Source: an uncultured Pseudomonadota bacterium
Lineage (GTDB): Bacteria; Pseudomonadota; Gammaproteobacteria; Steroidobacterales; Steroidobacteraceae
Reading direction: 5' to 3'
Length of the DNA stretch: 47,535 bases
Assembly (NCBI GenBank): GCA_937920275.1
Contig: CALGVD010000016.1
Coordinates: 1 to 47,535 of the forward strand
The notes below the pieces were generated by a model. It saw only the letters and a program-made list of their open reading frames with translations, was not told the DNA's origin and searched no databases. Of this stretch, positions 39,138 through 47,535 are shown piece by piece; within the stretch, counting starts at the first letter, position 1, and each line of letters starts with the position of its first letter. Position numbers and translations under genes: made by a program.

Positions 39138-39836
39138 ATGACCGACCCTCAAGATACGAGTTTCGTCATCGAGCCGGTGTTCGCAGTACCCTTCGCGATG
39201 GCCACGCACCCGTCACCGGCTGACATGAACACGCGGCTGCGCGAACTGTTCCTCGCGCGAGAGGCCGTAGGCGACACCTACGCCAATCGTCAGCCCATGG
39301 TGAACCGTAGCAAGCAATTGTTCGAGAGCGACTTCCAGCTGTTCGCAGCCGAAGACGCCGCAGTGCACGAACTGCGCGATTTTTGCTACCGCAATCTCTA
39401 CCGCGCGATCGGCCAGCTCAACGGCTACGAGACCGACATGCTGCAGAACCTTCACATCGCGGTGGAATCCTGGTTCCACATCACTCGTCGTGGGGGATAC
39501 TTCCCGCTGCATAACCACGCTCTGCACTCGTGGTCGGGCATCTACTGCGTCGATCCGGGCGACGCTGCGGATGACGACGCAGGCAACGGGATGGTGAGCT
39601 TCGTCAACCCCTCGGCCACCAGCACCATGTTCATCGACATGGCAGTGGTGCGCATGACAGGCGGCTACAACTACGGCCCGCGCGAATTCAGGCTCAAGGC
39701 GGGTCAGCTGGTGCTGTTCCCATCCTGGCTCTTGCACGAAGTCCGGCTCTACAACGGCGATCGGGAACGCGTCACCGTCGCCTTCAACGCCAAGTTCAGG
39801 CTCGCGGGCGCGGTGCGCGACGAGATCCCTGTCTGA
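39138..39836 (+). CDS. putative 2OG-Fe(II) oxygenase (TIGR02466-like)
   Basis: The 232-residue protein has the double-stranded beta-helix signature of this family. The segment FPLHNHALHSWSGIYCV carries H125 and H127, and FPSWLLHEVRLYNG carries H200, followed by RVTVAFNAKF. The first metal motif is HxH rather than the classical HxD, as I recall for this group. The substrate is unknown. AAGGGA lies 5 bases before the ATG. The gene is divergent from the TPR-aspartyl hydroxylase and ends 4 bases from the convergent methyltransferase gene. Confidence 0.85.
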   Translation: MTDPQDTSFVIEPVFAVPFAMATHPSPADMNTRLRELFLAREAVGDTYANRQPMVNRSKQLFESDFQLFAAEDAAVHELRDFCYRNLYRAIGQLNGYETDMLQNLHIAVESWFHITRRGGYFPLHNHALHSWSGIYCVDPGDAADDDAGNGMVSFVNPSATSTMFIDMAVVRMTGGYNYGPREFRLKAGQLVLFPSWLLHEVRLYNGDRERVTVAFNAKFRLAGAVRDEIPV

Positions 39837-39840
39837 CGCC

Positions 39841-40854
39841 TCAGGCGCGTATCGCCCAACCGAAAACGTGCTCGTTGACCGTTAACGGTACGGCCTCTGA
39901 GGTGACATCAGGACGGCGCAGCGCGGCAAGCAACGCGGTGACCCGGGCCTCGCTCAGGCCGCTCGACACCAGATCCTGGAGCCTCAGCCGGCTGTCCTCG
40001 AGACGCGTCTGACAGACCCGCAGCACGCGGCGCCCCGACGCAACATCGCCCGCCGCTGCCGCGCTGCGGAAGGCCTCCGCAACCGCAGACTGCGTCTCGG
40101 TCAACACGTCCGGGATGGGCTCCGTCCCCGCCCTTTCATCGAGCGCTGCCTTCGCGGCATCGAAACGCCGCCGTACCTCAGCCGCGGAGTTATCGGCCTG
40201 CAGCGCGACCCTACCCTCCATCGTGGCGAGCCGCGCCATATACGGCAGCATGGCTGCAGCCTGCTGCAGGAAACCGTCCTCGGCCTCGAGGAAATCGAGG
40301 TGCCGAAGTTCATGCCGCGAGACGATCACGGGCAATGAATCTGCATGGTGCACCATGAATGCGATGCGACCGCCCGGCTTCAGCACCCGTAGCACTTCGG
40401 GGAGGCTAAGGCCGAGATCGGAGTATTCGATGCCGAACTGGCTGGCGACCAGATCGAAAGCCGCATCCGGGAATGGCAGAGACTCCACCGCCACCCCGCC
40501 CCGGAACTCCACGCGACCGCGCTGCGCGAGCGGCAGTTTCGACCACCAGGCCGGTGCCGGATTCGCAAGATCCACGCCGCAGATCGACGGACCAGACTCC
40601 GGATGCAGTTTGAGAAGTATGTCGGCCAGTGGGCCGTTGCCGCAGCCGATGTCCAAGATACGGGTATCTGCCGCACAGCCGAGGAACTCGCGCTGCCAGA
40701 ACGTGCCGATCGAGTCGGCGTAGCTGCCAGCGAAGGTGGTACCAAGGGAGTGTAACGGCCCCAGCGACCAATAGCGGGTCCAGGCCTGACGGCGTTTCGC
40801 ACGCCGGAGGCCTTGCTGTTCCTCGTCTTCGCGGATCGTCTCGGGGTTCGTCAT
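39841..40854 (-). CDS. class I SAM-dependent methyltransferase
   Basis: The 337-residue protein has a Rossmann methyltransferase core with motif I ILDIGCGNGPLADILLKLHP (residues 66-85), an acidic VDLANPAP loop, and FDLVASQFGIEYSD as motif II. The LRVLKPGGRIAFMVHH motif III follows. A C-terminal helical extension of about 130 residues probably covers the substrate site. The substrate is unknown. The ATG at 40854 follows a strong hairpin; a start at 40899 would place the hairpin inside the coding region and is unlikely. No clear Shine-Dalgarno precedes it. It lies downstream of the TonB receptor on the same strand. Confidence 0.85.
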   Translation of the reverse strand: MTNPETIREDEEQQGLRRAKRRQAWTRYWSLGPLHSLGTTFAGSYADSIGTFWQREFLGCAADTRILDIGCGNGPLADILLKLHPESGPSICGVDLANPAPAWWSKLPLAQRGRVEFRGGVAVESLPFPDAAFDLVASQFGIEYSDLGLSLPEVLRVLKPGGRIAFMVHHADSLPVIVSRHELRHLDFLEAEDGFLQQAAAMLPYMARLATMEGRVALQADNSAAEVRRRFDAAKAALDERAGTEPIPDVLTETQSAVAEAFRSAAAAGDVASGRRVLRVCQTRLEDSRLRLQDLVSSGLSEARVTALLAALRRPDVTSEAVPLTVNEHVFGWAIRA

Positions 40855-40866
40855 GGTGGTGCAAAC

Positions 40867-40894
40867 GAAGAGGGGGGCTTGCGCCCCCCTCTTC
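40867..40894 (-). terminator. strong hairpin after the TonB receptor gene
   Basis: Perfect 12-bp arms GAAGAGGGGGGC and GCCCCCCTCTTC surround a 4-base loop. The hairpin lies 20 bases after the receptor stop and 12 bases before the methyltransferase start. Only GTTT follows on the minus strand, so termination may be partial, letting some read-through express the methyltransferase. Confidence 0.75.
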
Positions 40895-40914
40895 TTCACG
40901 ACTGACGGATCAGG

Positions 40915-43578
40915 TCAGAGATTCTGCACGATACGGAAGTAGAGCACCCGACCATAGCCGTTGTACAACGCCTGGTCGTAGCCCTGACCCGTCGGATCGA
41001 ACGGATCGACCACCGGATCCTTGTCTTCCACGTTCTGAGCGCCGATGGTGAGACGGCCGTTCCACGGAGCCTCCCAGTTGAGCTGCACGTCGTGCGTTAC
41101 CCACGACGGCAGCCGGGTGGCGTAGCCGTAGTCCGTACCACCGCTGTTGATCAAGTTTCCCTGAGAAGAACGGGTCGAGGCGATGTAGTTGATGTTCCAA
41201 CCGAGGCTGAAGTCACCCCAACGCCAAACGTTGGACAACACGGCACGATCCTTCGGCACACCGACGTCGTCGGTGATGTCGACGCCCGACGCGCCCGAGT
41301 AGTTGAGTGTACGGCTGTAGAGGAGCTCGCTCGAGAGCCGCCCGACCTTGCCGAAATCGTAGTTCAACCGGACATTGAGGTCGACGAAATCCGTTTCAGT
41401 GAAGCCGAGGTTGGCGTAGCCGGTCTGGCCATAAATGATATCGCCGTCCGGCGAACGCACGAAACCAAGGCCGTTGGCGGCCACCGGCGGGTTCACATCC
41501 GCAGGCAGGAAGCTGAGACCGCTCGGGCAGAGACCCGTACCCTGCTCGAGGCAGCGGACGATGGTCGAGATACCCACAAAGGATACCTGGTTCTGCAGCT
41601 CGATGTTCCCGTAGTCGACCTTGACGCGCACCCAGTCGGTCGGGTCCCAGACGACGCCGAAGCTGTACTGTTCCGACTGCTCGGACTCGAGGTTCGGGTT
41701 GGCGATGGAGTAGGTGGTGACCTGCGTGGAGCAGGTAGGCGCCAGACCGAAGGCCGTGCAGGTACGGGGGTCGGAGATGGTGGCCGCCGAGAACGCGGGC
41801 TGTGCCGACGTGATGTCGAGCGACGGTGCGCGGAAGCCCTCACCGTAGCTGGCGCGAAGCGTGAGGCTATCGATCGGCTTCCAACGCACGGCCACCTGCG
41901 GCGACGTGTCGCTACCGTAGTCGCTGTAGCTGTCGTGACGCACCGCAAGGGTCGCTTCGACGCTCGACAGGACCGGCAACACGGCCTCAGCGTAGAAGGA
42001 CTTGACCTGGCGGCCACCGAACGCCGAATTGCCCGCCGAACCCACGATCTGGCCCGACGAAGACAGCGTGTCGTAGATGTCCTGGTAGCTCTCGTCTCGG
42101 TACTCGCCGCCGACCGCGAGGCCAGCCGTGCCGCCCGCCATCTCGAACAGGTCGGTCGTGACAGTCGCGTACATCTCCTTGGACAGATAAGTCGCGTCAC
42201 GGTTGATCGTGGCGATCATCGAGTCGAGGACTGTACGCGGGTTACCAGACGGGTTGTAGATGTCGTACGCGCCCGAGGCGATCTGCTGCTGGGCAAGACC
42301 GCCCACGACGTAGTTGCGGCCGAAATCGTAGTACTGCGCGTCAGTGCGGCGTACACCGGCATTGATATCGAAGTTACCGATGCTGCCGTCGACACCCCAG
42401 TCGATGAGGTAGTTGTTGGCATCGGTGTTGGTGTCACGGTTGCCGAGGGCGGCGAAGCGGTGCCGCAGAAAATACGGCTCGGTCGCGTCGTAACCCTCGG
42501 TCGGGAACTTGACCGCCGGGTGGTTCGGCGAACCCACGGGGAGGAAGATAGCGCCGCCCGGCCAGGGCGACGACGGCACCGGAGCGTAGCGTCCGAAGGA
42601 CTCGGTCCGCGACACCTGGGTGTTGAGGTAGGTGCTCCAATCGTCGTTGATTTCGTACTGGCCACGGGCGAAGAGGGCCGTGTTACCGACCTCGGCCTCG
42701 TTGGCACCCTCAAGCGCGAAGTCGTAGAAGCAGCGCTGGCCAGCACCGGAGCCCGAGGTGTAGAAGCCGCGTTCCGAGCAACCGCCCGGCACAGCCGAAC
42801 CGAAGGTCGGGTTCGCGGCGAACGCGCGAAGCGTGAAACCGTACAGGGTGCCCGGGGCCGGACGCGACGTGAGGAGGTTGTTGGAGAAGGTCGAAGCACC
42901 CGGCACGCCGGAGTAATCGCGCTCACGCTGGAAGATGATGTCGCGGTGGTTGTAGGAGACACCCGCAAGCAGTGAGCCGCGGTCGCCCGAGATGCCGAAG
43001 ATCAGCGAGCCTTCCTCGGTTGCACCGCCGGCACGCTCCGGATCGGAAGCACCGACCGAGATCTGCACACCGTTGAAGTCCTTGCGGGTGATGATGTTCA
43101 TCACACCGCCGACGGCGTCGGAACCGTAGATCGCCGAGGCGCCAGTGGTGATGAACTCGATGCGCTCCACTGCGGCGAGCGGGATGCTGTTGAGATCTTG
43201 GGCGTTACCGACGTTCGGCGCCACGGGGGCGCGACGGCCGTCGATCAGGATGAGCGTGCGGCCCTCACCGAGACCGCGCAGGCTGACACCCGCGAACGAC
43301 TGGGCCGAGCTACCCGAGCGCTGGCGAGCCGAGCCGAAGCTGTTGAAAGGCAGGTCGCGCACAAAGTCCGCGACCGAAGTGTCGCCGCTCTCTTCGATCT
43401 GCTCACGGGTGATGACCGTGACGGGCAGCGCTGCGGCCTCGATGTTCTCGCGCTTGATGCGCGAACCGGTGACGACGACCTCTTCGACAGACTGCTGCTG
43501 CGCGCTCGCGACTTGCAGGCCCGAGGCTGACAGGGCGATCGCAGTGGAGACCGCCAAAGAAACGGGTGACTTATACAT
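40915..43578 (-). CDS. TonB-dependent outer-membrane receptor
   Basis: The 887-residue protein has a signal peptide (cleavage after AQVASA-like residues near 27) and a TonB box (EEVVVTGSRIKR). The plug domain (about 45-165) contains VSLRGLGEGRTLILIDGRR and ERIEFITTGASAIYGSDAVGGVMNIITRK. A 22-strand beta-barrel with the LRASYGEGFRAPS motif follows. The last residues are YFRIVQNL, ending in Leu rather than the usual Phe. It imports an unknown ligand using TonB energy. This receptor group, common in xanthomonads and sphingomonads, often takes peptides or plant and polymer breakdown products. The ATG at 43578 has GGAGG 6 bases upstream. Nearby genes suggest a peptide-like ligand, which is inference. 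Confidence 0.94.
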   Translation of the reverse strand: MYKSPVSLAVSTAIALSASGLQVASAQQQSVEEVVVTGSRIKRENIEAAALPVTVITREQIEESGDTSVADFVRDLPFNSFGSARQRSGSSAQSFAGVSLRGLGEGRTLILIDGRRAPVAPNVGNAQDLNSIPLAAVERIEFITTGASAIYGSDAVGGVMNIITRKDFNGVQISVGASDPERAGGATEEGSLIFGISGDRGSLLAGVSYNHRDIIFQRERDYSGVPGASTFSNNLLTSRPAPGTLYGFTLRAFAANPTFGSAVPGGCSERGFYTSGSGAGQRCFYDFALEGANEAEVGNTALFARGQYEINDDWSTYLNTQVSRTESFGRYAPVPSSPWPGGAIFLPVGSPNHPAVKFPTEGYDATEPYFLRHRFAALGNRDTNTDANNYLIDWGVDGSIGNFDINAGVRRTDAQYYDFGRNYVVGGLAQQQIASGAYDIYNPSGNPRTVLDSMIATINRDATYLSKEMYATVTTDLFEMAGGTAGLAVGGEYRDESYQDIYDTLSSSGQIVGSAGNSAFGGRQVKSFYAEAVLPVLSSVEATLAVRHDSYSDYGSDTSPQVAVRWKPIDSLTLRASYGEGFRAPSLDITSAQPAFSAATISDPRTCTAFGLAPTCSTQVTTYSIANPNLESEQSEQYSFGVVWDPTDWVRVKVDYGNIELQNQVSFVGISTIVRCLEQGTGLCPSGLSFLPADVNPPVAANGLGFVRSPDGDIIYGQTGYANLGFTETDFVDLNVRLNYDFGKVGRLSSELLYSRTLNYSGASGVDITDDVGVPKDRAVLSNVWRWGDFSLGWNINYIASTRSSQGNLINSGGTDYGYATRLPSWVTHDVQLNWEAPWNGRLTIGAQNVEDKDPVVDPFDPTGQGYDQALYNGYGRVLYFRIVQNL

Positions 43579-43664
43579 CCTTAACCTCCCAACAAAGAAC
43601 AACTGGAGTCGCCGCCACACTCGGATTACCTCGGTGGCGCGCGCCTGACTTGAAAACGAAACAA

Positions 43665-43694
43665 ACTATACGCCATTGATCTTCGCCCATGCAA
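43665..43694 (-). promoter_or_regulatory. promoter of the TonB receptor gene
   Basis: On the minus strand TATAGT (43670-43665) is preceded by TTGCAT (43694-43689) with an 18-base spacer. The predicted start near 43658 leaves a leader of about 80 bases containing a GGCGCGCGCC palindrome and the GGAGG site. Confidence 0.55.
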
Positions 43695-43716
43695 CAACTG
43701 TTGTAAAGATACAACT
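43694..43716. promoter_or_regulatory. candidate operator of the TonB receptor gene
   Basis: GTTGTA-AAGA-TACAAC (43700-43715) is a perfect 6-bp inverted repeat. A further ACAAC at 43694-43698 pairs with GTTGT across one base, and ACAACT occurs twice, 17 bases apart. Three half-sites thus sit at and just upstream of the -35. This position suits an activator or repressor responding to the ligand. Confidence 0.6.
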
Positions 43717-43803
43717 AAAGCCCGGCATAGGGTCGTCCGGACGCCTCCGGCGCCTCGCAACGTCCTCCGCGGCCTGCGCAGCGCTTTGTCGGCAGGTATC
43801 GGG

Positions 43804-46800
43804 TCACCCGAGCCAGACCCGCGCGTTGCGGAAGAGGCGCATCCAACCGCTGTACTCGTCCGCACCAGCGCCCGCAGCAGAAGCCGGATCCGGACGCCAG
43901 GAGAGCTGCGCGTTGCGGAACGCGCGTTCAGGATGGGGCATGGCGAGGGTCACGCGGCCGTCGAGGTTGCAGAGCGCAGCGAGGCCGTCCGGAGAGCCGT
44001 TCGGGTTGGCCGGGTAACGCGCGGCGACGACACCCTTGCGTTCGACGTAGCGCAGACCGACCGTCCCGGAAGCATCGCAGGCGACCTGCTGCGCGGCATC
44101 GCGGAACTCGGCGCGGCCCTCGCCGTGCGACACCACGATCGGCAGTACCGAACCTGCCATGCCGGCGAGCAGCACCGAGGGCGAGGGCAGCACCTCGACC
44201 AAAGAGAGACGCCCCTCGAACTGCTCGACACGGTTGCGCACGAAACGCGGCCAGTGGGCCGCGCCCGGGATGATCGGCGCGAGCTGCGCCATCATCTGGC
44301 AGCCGTTGCAGACGCCGAGTGCGAACGCATCGCTGCGCGCGAAGTGCGCCGCGAACATCTCGCGCAGGCGCGTATTGAAGAGGATGGACTTCGCCCAACC
44401 CTCGCCCGCCCCGAGGACATCACCATAGGAGAAGCCGCCGCAGGCCACGAGCCCGTGGAAGCCCTCGAGCGAGGCGCGCCCGGCGATGAGGTCGGTCATG
44501 TGCAGGTCATGCGCCTCGAAACCGGCGAGGTGGAACACCGCCGCCATCTCGGATTGGCTGTTGACGCCCTGCTCGCGCAGCACTGCGATGCGCGGGCGCG
44601 CACCGCACGCGATGAAGGGCGCGGCGACATCCTCGCGCGCATCGAAGGCCAGATCGACGACGAGTGGTGGCGCATCGAACGCGGTCGTCGCGTCGAACTC
44701 CTCGCGTGCGCACCCGGGGTCGTCACGCAACTCGCGCATGCGGAACGAGGTCTCTGACCACTCGCGCTTGAGCGTCTCCCACGACTCTTCGATGCGGGTG
44801 GTGCCCGCGTTCAGCCGGACGCGGTCCGAGCCGATGAGCGGACGGCCGATGACCGCACTGCAACGCTGCACGCCGTGGGCATCGATCACACCGAGCACAT
44901 GCGGGGCGTCCACCGCACGCACTTGCAGCACGACACCGGGCTCCTCGGCGAAGAGCGCGGCGAGACCATCGCCCGTCGCGCCCGCGAGGTTGACCTCGAG
45001 TCCGCAGTGCCCGGCGAACGCCATCTCGAGCAGCGTGACGACGAGACCGCCATCCGAGCGGTCGTGGTACGCGAGCACCCTGCCCTCGTCACGCAGCTGC
45101 ACGAGCGCTGAGGCGAGTCCCTTGAGCAGCGCCGGTTCGTCGAGATCGGGCGGCTCCGCACCCGGCGCGCCGCCGAGCAGTCCGCCGGTCTGCGCCAACA
45201 CCGAACCACCGAGGCGATCGCGCCCACGAGAGAGGTCGACCAACACCAGCACGGTGTCGCCCGCGTCGGTGCGCAGCTGTGGGGTCCATGAACGGCGTAC
45301 ATCGCCCACCGGCGCGAACGCCGAGATGATGAGCGATACCGGAGCGACCACCGACCTCGGCGCGCCGTCGTTCGTATCGCCCGCGCGCCACGCGCTGCGC
45401 ATCGACAAAGAATCCTTGCCGACCGGTATGGCGATGCCGAGCGCGGGGCAGAGTTCCTCGCCCACGGCCTTGACCGCAGCGAAGAGCGCCGTGTCCTCAC
45501 CCGGTTCGCCGCAGGCCGCCATCCAGTTGGCGGAGAGACGCACATCGCCGAGCGCGCGGACATCGGCAGCGAGGATGTTCGTGACGGCCTCGGCCACCGC
45601 AAGCCGCGCCGCGGCCCGCGAGTCAAGCAGTGCGACCGGCGTGCGTTCGCCCATGGCCATCGCCTCGCCAGCGTGCCCAAAATAATCGGCCGTGGTCACG
45701 CCGCAGTCCGCCACCGGCACCTGCCACGGGCCCACCATCTGGTCGCGGGAGATCATGCCGCCGACCGTGCGGTCACCGATGGTGACGAGGAAGGTCTTAT
45801 CGGCGACGGCCGGGAATCGCAGCACGCGGCGCAGCGCCTCGCGCGGATCGAGGCCCGCCGTGTCGAAGGTCTGGGTCGCGGGTGCGAGACGCTTCACATC
45901 GCGGGTCATGCGCGGCGCCTTGCCGAGCAGCACCTCGAGGGGCATATCGACCGGCGTCTCTACGAACTGCGGATCGCGCACCACGAGACGCCCGTCGTCG
46001 GTCAGCGTGCCGATGACGGCGAACGGACAGCGCTCGCGGGCACAGAGGGCCGCGAAGCCGTCGATGGACTCCGCCGCCACCACGAGTACATAGCGCTCCT
46101 GCGACTCATTGCACCAGAGCTCCATCGGCGACATGCCGGGCTCGTCGTTGAGGATGGCCCGCAGATCGACGACGGCCCCGCGACCGCTGTGTGCGACCGC
46201 TTCGGGCACGGCGTTCGAGAGCCCGCCCGCGCCGACATCGTGGATGAGGAGGATCGGGTTGGCCTCGCCCTGCTCCCAGCAGCGGTCGATGACCTCTTGT
46301 GCGCGACGCTGCATCTCGGGGTTGCCGCGCTGCACGGACGCGAAGTCGAGATCGGCGGACGAGGTACCCGCGCCGACCGATGACGCCGCACCGCCACCCA
46401 GACCGATGAGCATGGAGGGACCGCCCAGCACGACGATCTTCGCACCCGGCGGGCAATCATGTTTCTCCACATGGTCGCGGCGCACATTGCCGAGACCGCC
46501 TGCGATCATGATGGGCTTGTGATAGCCGCGCGCGCGACCCGGTGGATCGCCCGGTGCCTGTACTTCCAGCGTGCGGAAATAGCCGCAGATCGAGGGGCGG
46601 CCGAATTCGTTGTTGAAGGCTGCGGCGCCGATCGGACCTTCGAGCATGATGTCGAGCGCCGAGGCGATGCGGCCGGGCTTGCCGAGATCGGCGATGCCGG
46701 GCGTGCGCTCCCAAGGCTGCGCGAAGTCCGGGATACGGAGGTGCGAGGTCGAGAATCCGACGAGCCCCGCCTTGGGCTTGGCCCCGATGCCGGTCGCGCC

Positions 46801-47535
46801 TTCGTCGCGGATCTCCCCGCCCGAACCGGTGGAGGCACCGGGAAACGGCGAGATCGCGGTCGGATGGTTGTGGGTCTCGACCTTCAGGAGGATGTCGATG
46901 GGTTCGGCGTGCGCGCCGTACACGCCCGTCGCGGGATCCGGGAACCACCGCTGGCCGGCGCTGCCCTCGATCACCGCGGCATTGTCGCGGTAGGCGCTCA
47001 GGACACCCTGCGGCGCGCGCGCGTGGGTGTTGCGGATCATGGCGAACAGCGACTTCGGCTGGCGCTCGCCATCGATGACCCAATCGGCGTTGAAGATCTT
47101 GTGCCGGCAGTGCTCGGAATTGGCCTGCGCGAACATCATCAACTCGACATCGGTCGGATCCCGGCCGAGCTCGCGGTAGGCGGCGAGCAGGTAATCGATC
47201 TCGTCGGCCGACAAGGCAAGACCGAGCTCGGAATCGGCGCGGACCAAAGCCTCACGACCGATGGCCAAAGATATCCGACGCAGCGGCCGCGGCGCCTCGC
47301 GCGCGAAGAGGGCCTTCGCCTCCTCCGGCGAGGTCAGCACCGCCTCGGTCATGCGGTCGTGCAGCGACGCAGCGAGGGCGGCGAGATCCGCAGGCACCAG
47401 GGCTGCCCGATGCTGCAGCCGGTACTCGATGCCGCGCTCTATCCGTCGCACCGGCGCGAGACCGCAGACCTGCGCGATGTCGGTGGCCTTGCTGGCCCAG
47501 GGCGAGATGGTGCCGGGACGCGGCACGACCCACAG
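43804..47535 (-). CDS. purL: phosphoribosylformylglycinamidine synthase (large, glutaminase-fused), 5' end outside the window
   Basis: This is the fourth step of purine synthesis: FGAR, glutamine and ATP give FGAM. About 1243 codons are present. They begin inside the conserved [20 protein letters not shown] and so lack roughly the first 75 residues; a GTG at 47526 is an internal valine, not the start. The synthetase halves show [15 protein letters not shown] and [16 protein letters not shown]. The C-terminal glutaminase has its cysteine in [20 protein letters not shown] and the His/Glu pair in PHPERAFRN. The single-chain form is typical of beta- and gammaproteobacteria. It ends 225 bases before the receptor gene; I see no convincing terminator there. 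Confidence 0.97.
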   Translation of the reverse strand: MWVVPRPGTISPWASKATDIAQVCGLAPVRRIERGIEYRLQHRAALVPADLAALAASLHDRMTEAVLTSPEEAKALFAREAPRPLRRISLAIGREALVRADSELGLALSADEIDYLLAAYRELGRDPTDVELMMFAQANSEHCRHKIFNADWVIDGERQPKSLFAMIRNTHARAPQGVLSAYRDNAAVIEGSAGQRWFPDPATGVYGAHAEPIDILLKVETHNHPTAISPFPGASTGSGGEIRDEGATGIGAKPKAGLVGFSTSHLRIPDFAQPWERTPGIADLGKPGRIASALDIMLEGPIGAAAFNNEFGRPSICGYFRTLEVQAPGDPPGRARGYHKPIMIAGGLGNVRRDHVEKHDCPPGAKIVVLGGPSMLIGLGGGAASSVGAGTSSADLDFASVQRGNPEMQRRAQEVIDRCWEQGEANPILLIHDVGAGGLSNAVPEAVAHSGRGAVVDLRAILNDEPGMSPMELWCNESQERYVLVVAAESIDGFAALCARERCPFAVIGTLTDDGRLVVRDPQFVETPVDMPLEVLLGKAPRMTRDVKRLAPATQTFDTAGLDPREALRRVLRFPAVADKTFLVTIGDRTVGGMISRDQMVGPWQVPVADCGVTTADYFGHAGEAMAMGERTPVALLDSRAAARLAVAEAVTNILAADVRALGDVRLSANWMAACGEPGEDTALFAAVKAVGEELCPALGIAIPVGKDSLSMRSAWRAGDTNDGAPRSVVAPVSLIISAFAPVGDVRRSWTPQLRTDAGDTVLVLVDLSRGRDRLGGSVLAQTGGLLGGAPGAEPPDLDEPALLKGLASALVQLRDEGRVLAYHDRSDGGLVVTLLEMAFAGHCGLEVNLAGATGDGLAALFAEEPGVVLQVRAVDAPHVLGVIDAHGVQRCSAVIGRPLIGSDRVRLNAGTTRIEESWETLKREWSETSFRMRELRDDPGCAREEFDATTAFDAPPLVVDLAFDAREDVAAPFIACGARPRIAVLREQGVNSQSEMAAVFHLAGFEAHDLHMTDLIAGRASLEGFHGLVACGGFSYGDVLGAGEGWAKSILFNTRLREMFAAHFARSDAFALGVCNGCQMMAQLAPIIPGAAHWPRFVRNRVEQFEGRLSLVEVLPSPSVLLAGMAGSVLPIVVSHGEGRAEFRDAAQQVACDASGTVGLRYVERKGVVAARYPANPNGSPDGLAALCNLDGRVTLAMPHPERAFRNAQLSWRPDPASAAGAGADEYSGWMRLFRNARVWLG

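Noticed and set aside
43734-43760. Possible purL terminator (CCGGA-CGCC-TCCGG)
   Set aside because: The stem is only 5 bp and no T tract follows on the minus strand.

Overview
The window is a gene-dense stretch of a high-GC gammaproteobacterial chromosome (roughly two thirds G+C by eye). The evidence is the gene orders asd-fimV-truA-accD-folC-dedD, nrdR-ribD-ribE-ribB-ribH-nusB-thiL and xseB-ispA-dxs, the single-chain large PurL, and an EF-P lysylation set (epmA, epmB, efp). A large TonB-dependent receptor, an S9 peptidase, a TPR-sulfotransferase and FolE2 suggest the Xanthomonadales/Nevskiales/Steroidobacterales side of the class. I cannot name a genus. I see no tRNA, rRNA, CRISPR, IS element or phage gene. 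No gene-free stretch reaches 300 bases; the longest is the 225-base gap at 43579-43803, which holds the receptor promoter and a candidate operator.

Layout. 1-7781 (minus strand): prmB, aroC, asd, fimV, truA, accD, folC, then the start of a dedD-like SPOR gene. trpF/B/A, often found between truA and accD in relatives, are absent. 7780-11936: psd, epmA, a free-methionine sulfoxide reductase, efp (opposite strand) and epmB. 11855-12534: a BrnT/BrnA-type toxin-antitoxin pair behind a perfect inverted repeat. 12600-17600: purU, then topoisomerase IV parE-parC on the minus strand. 17640-20172: rubrerythrin, a two-cluster Fe-S protein and DUF3501, with a good promoter and a palindrome. 20225-24195: xseB-ispA-dxs-folE2. 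24180-31046 (minus strand): glyA-nrdR-ribD-ribE-ribB-ribH-nusB-thiL. 31089-33746: an HDAC-family deacetylase divergent from ettA. 33752-43578: an accessory island of S9 peptidase, TPR-sulfotransferase, secreted unknown, TPR-aspartyl hydroxylase, second 2OG-Fe oxygenase, SAM methyltransferase and TonB receptor. 43804 to the end: purL, cut at its 5' end.

How it fits together. Most genes are housekeeping: folate (folC, folE2, glyA, purU), purines (purL), riboflavin, isoprenoids, aspartate-family and aromatic amino acids, lipid, tRNA and translation functions. Two points stand out. First, six genes (psd, purU, parE, xseB, dxs, ettA) have a -10-like hexamer exactly 6 bases before the ATG, which predicts leaderless mRNAs; psd and prmB even have interlocking start codons. 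Second, the 33.7-43.6 kb island combines an outer-membrane importer with a peptidase and four enzyme types that could modify proteins, peptides or small molecules. It is the best candidate here for an undescribed system. The ribB C-terminal half has lost the cyclohydrolase II zinc cysteines, so RibA activity must be encoded elsewhere.
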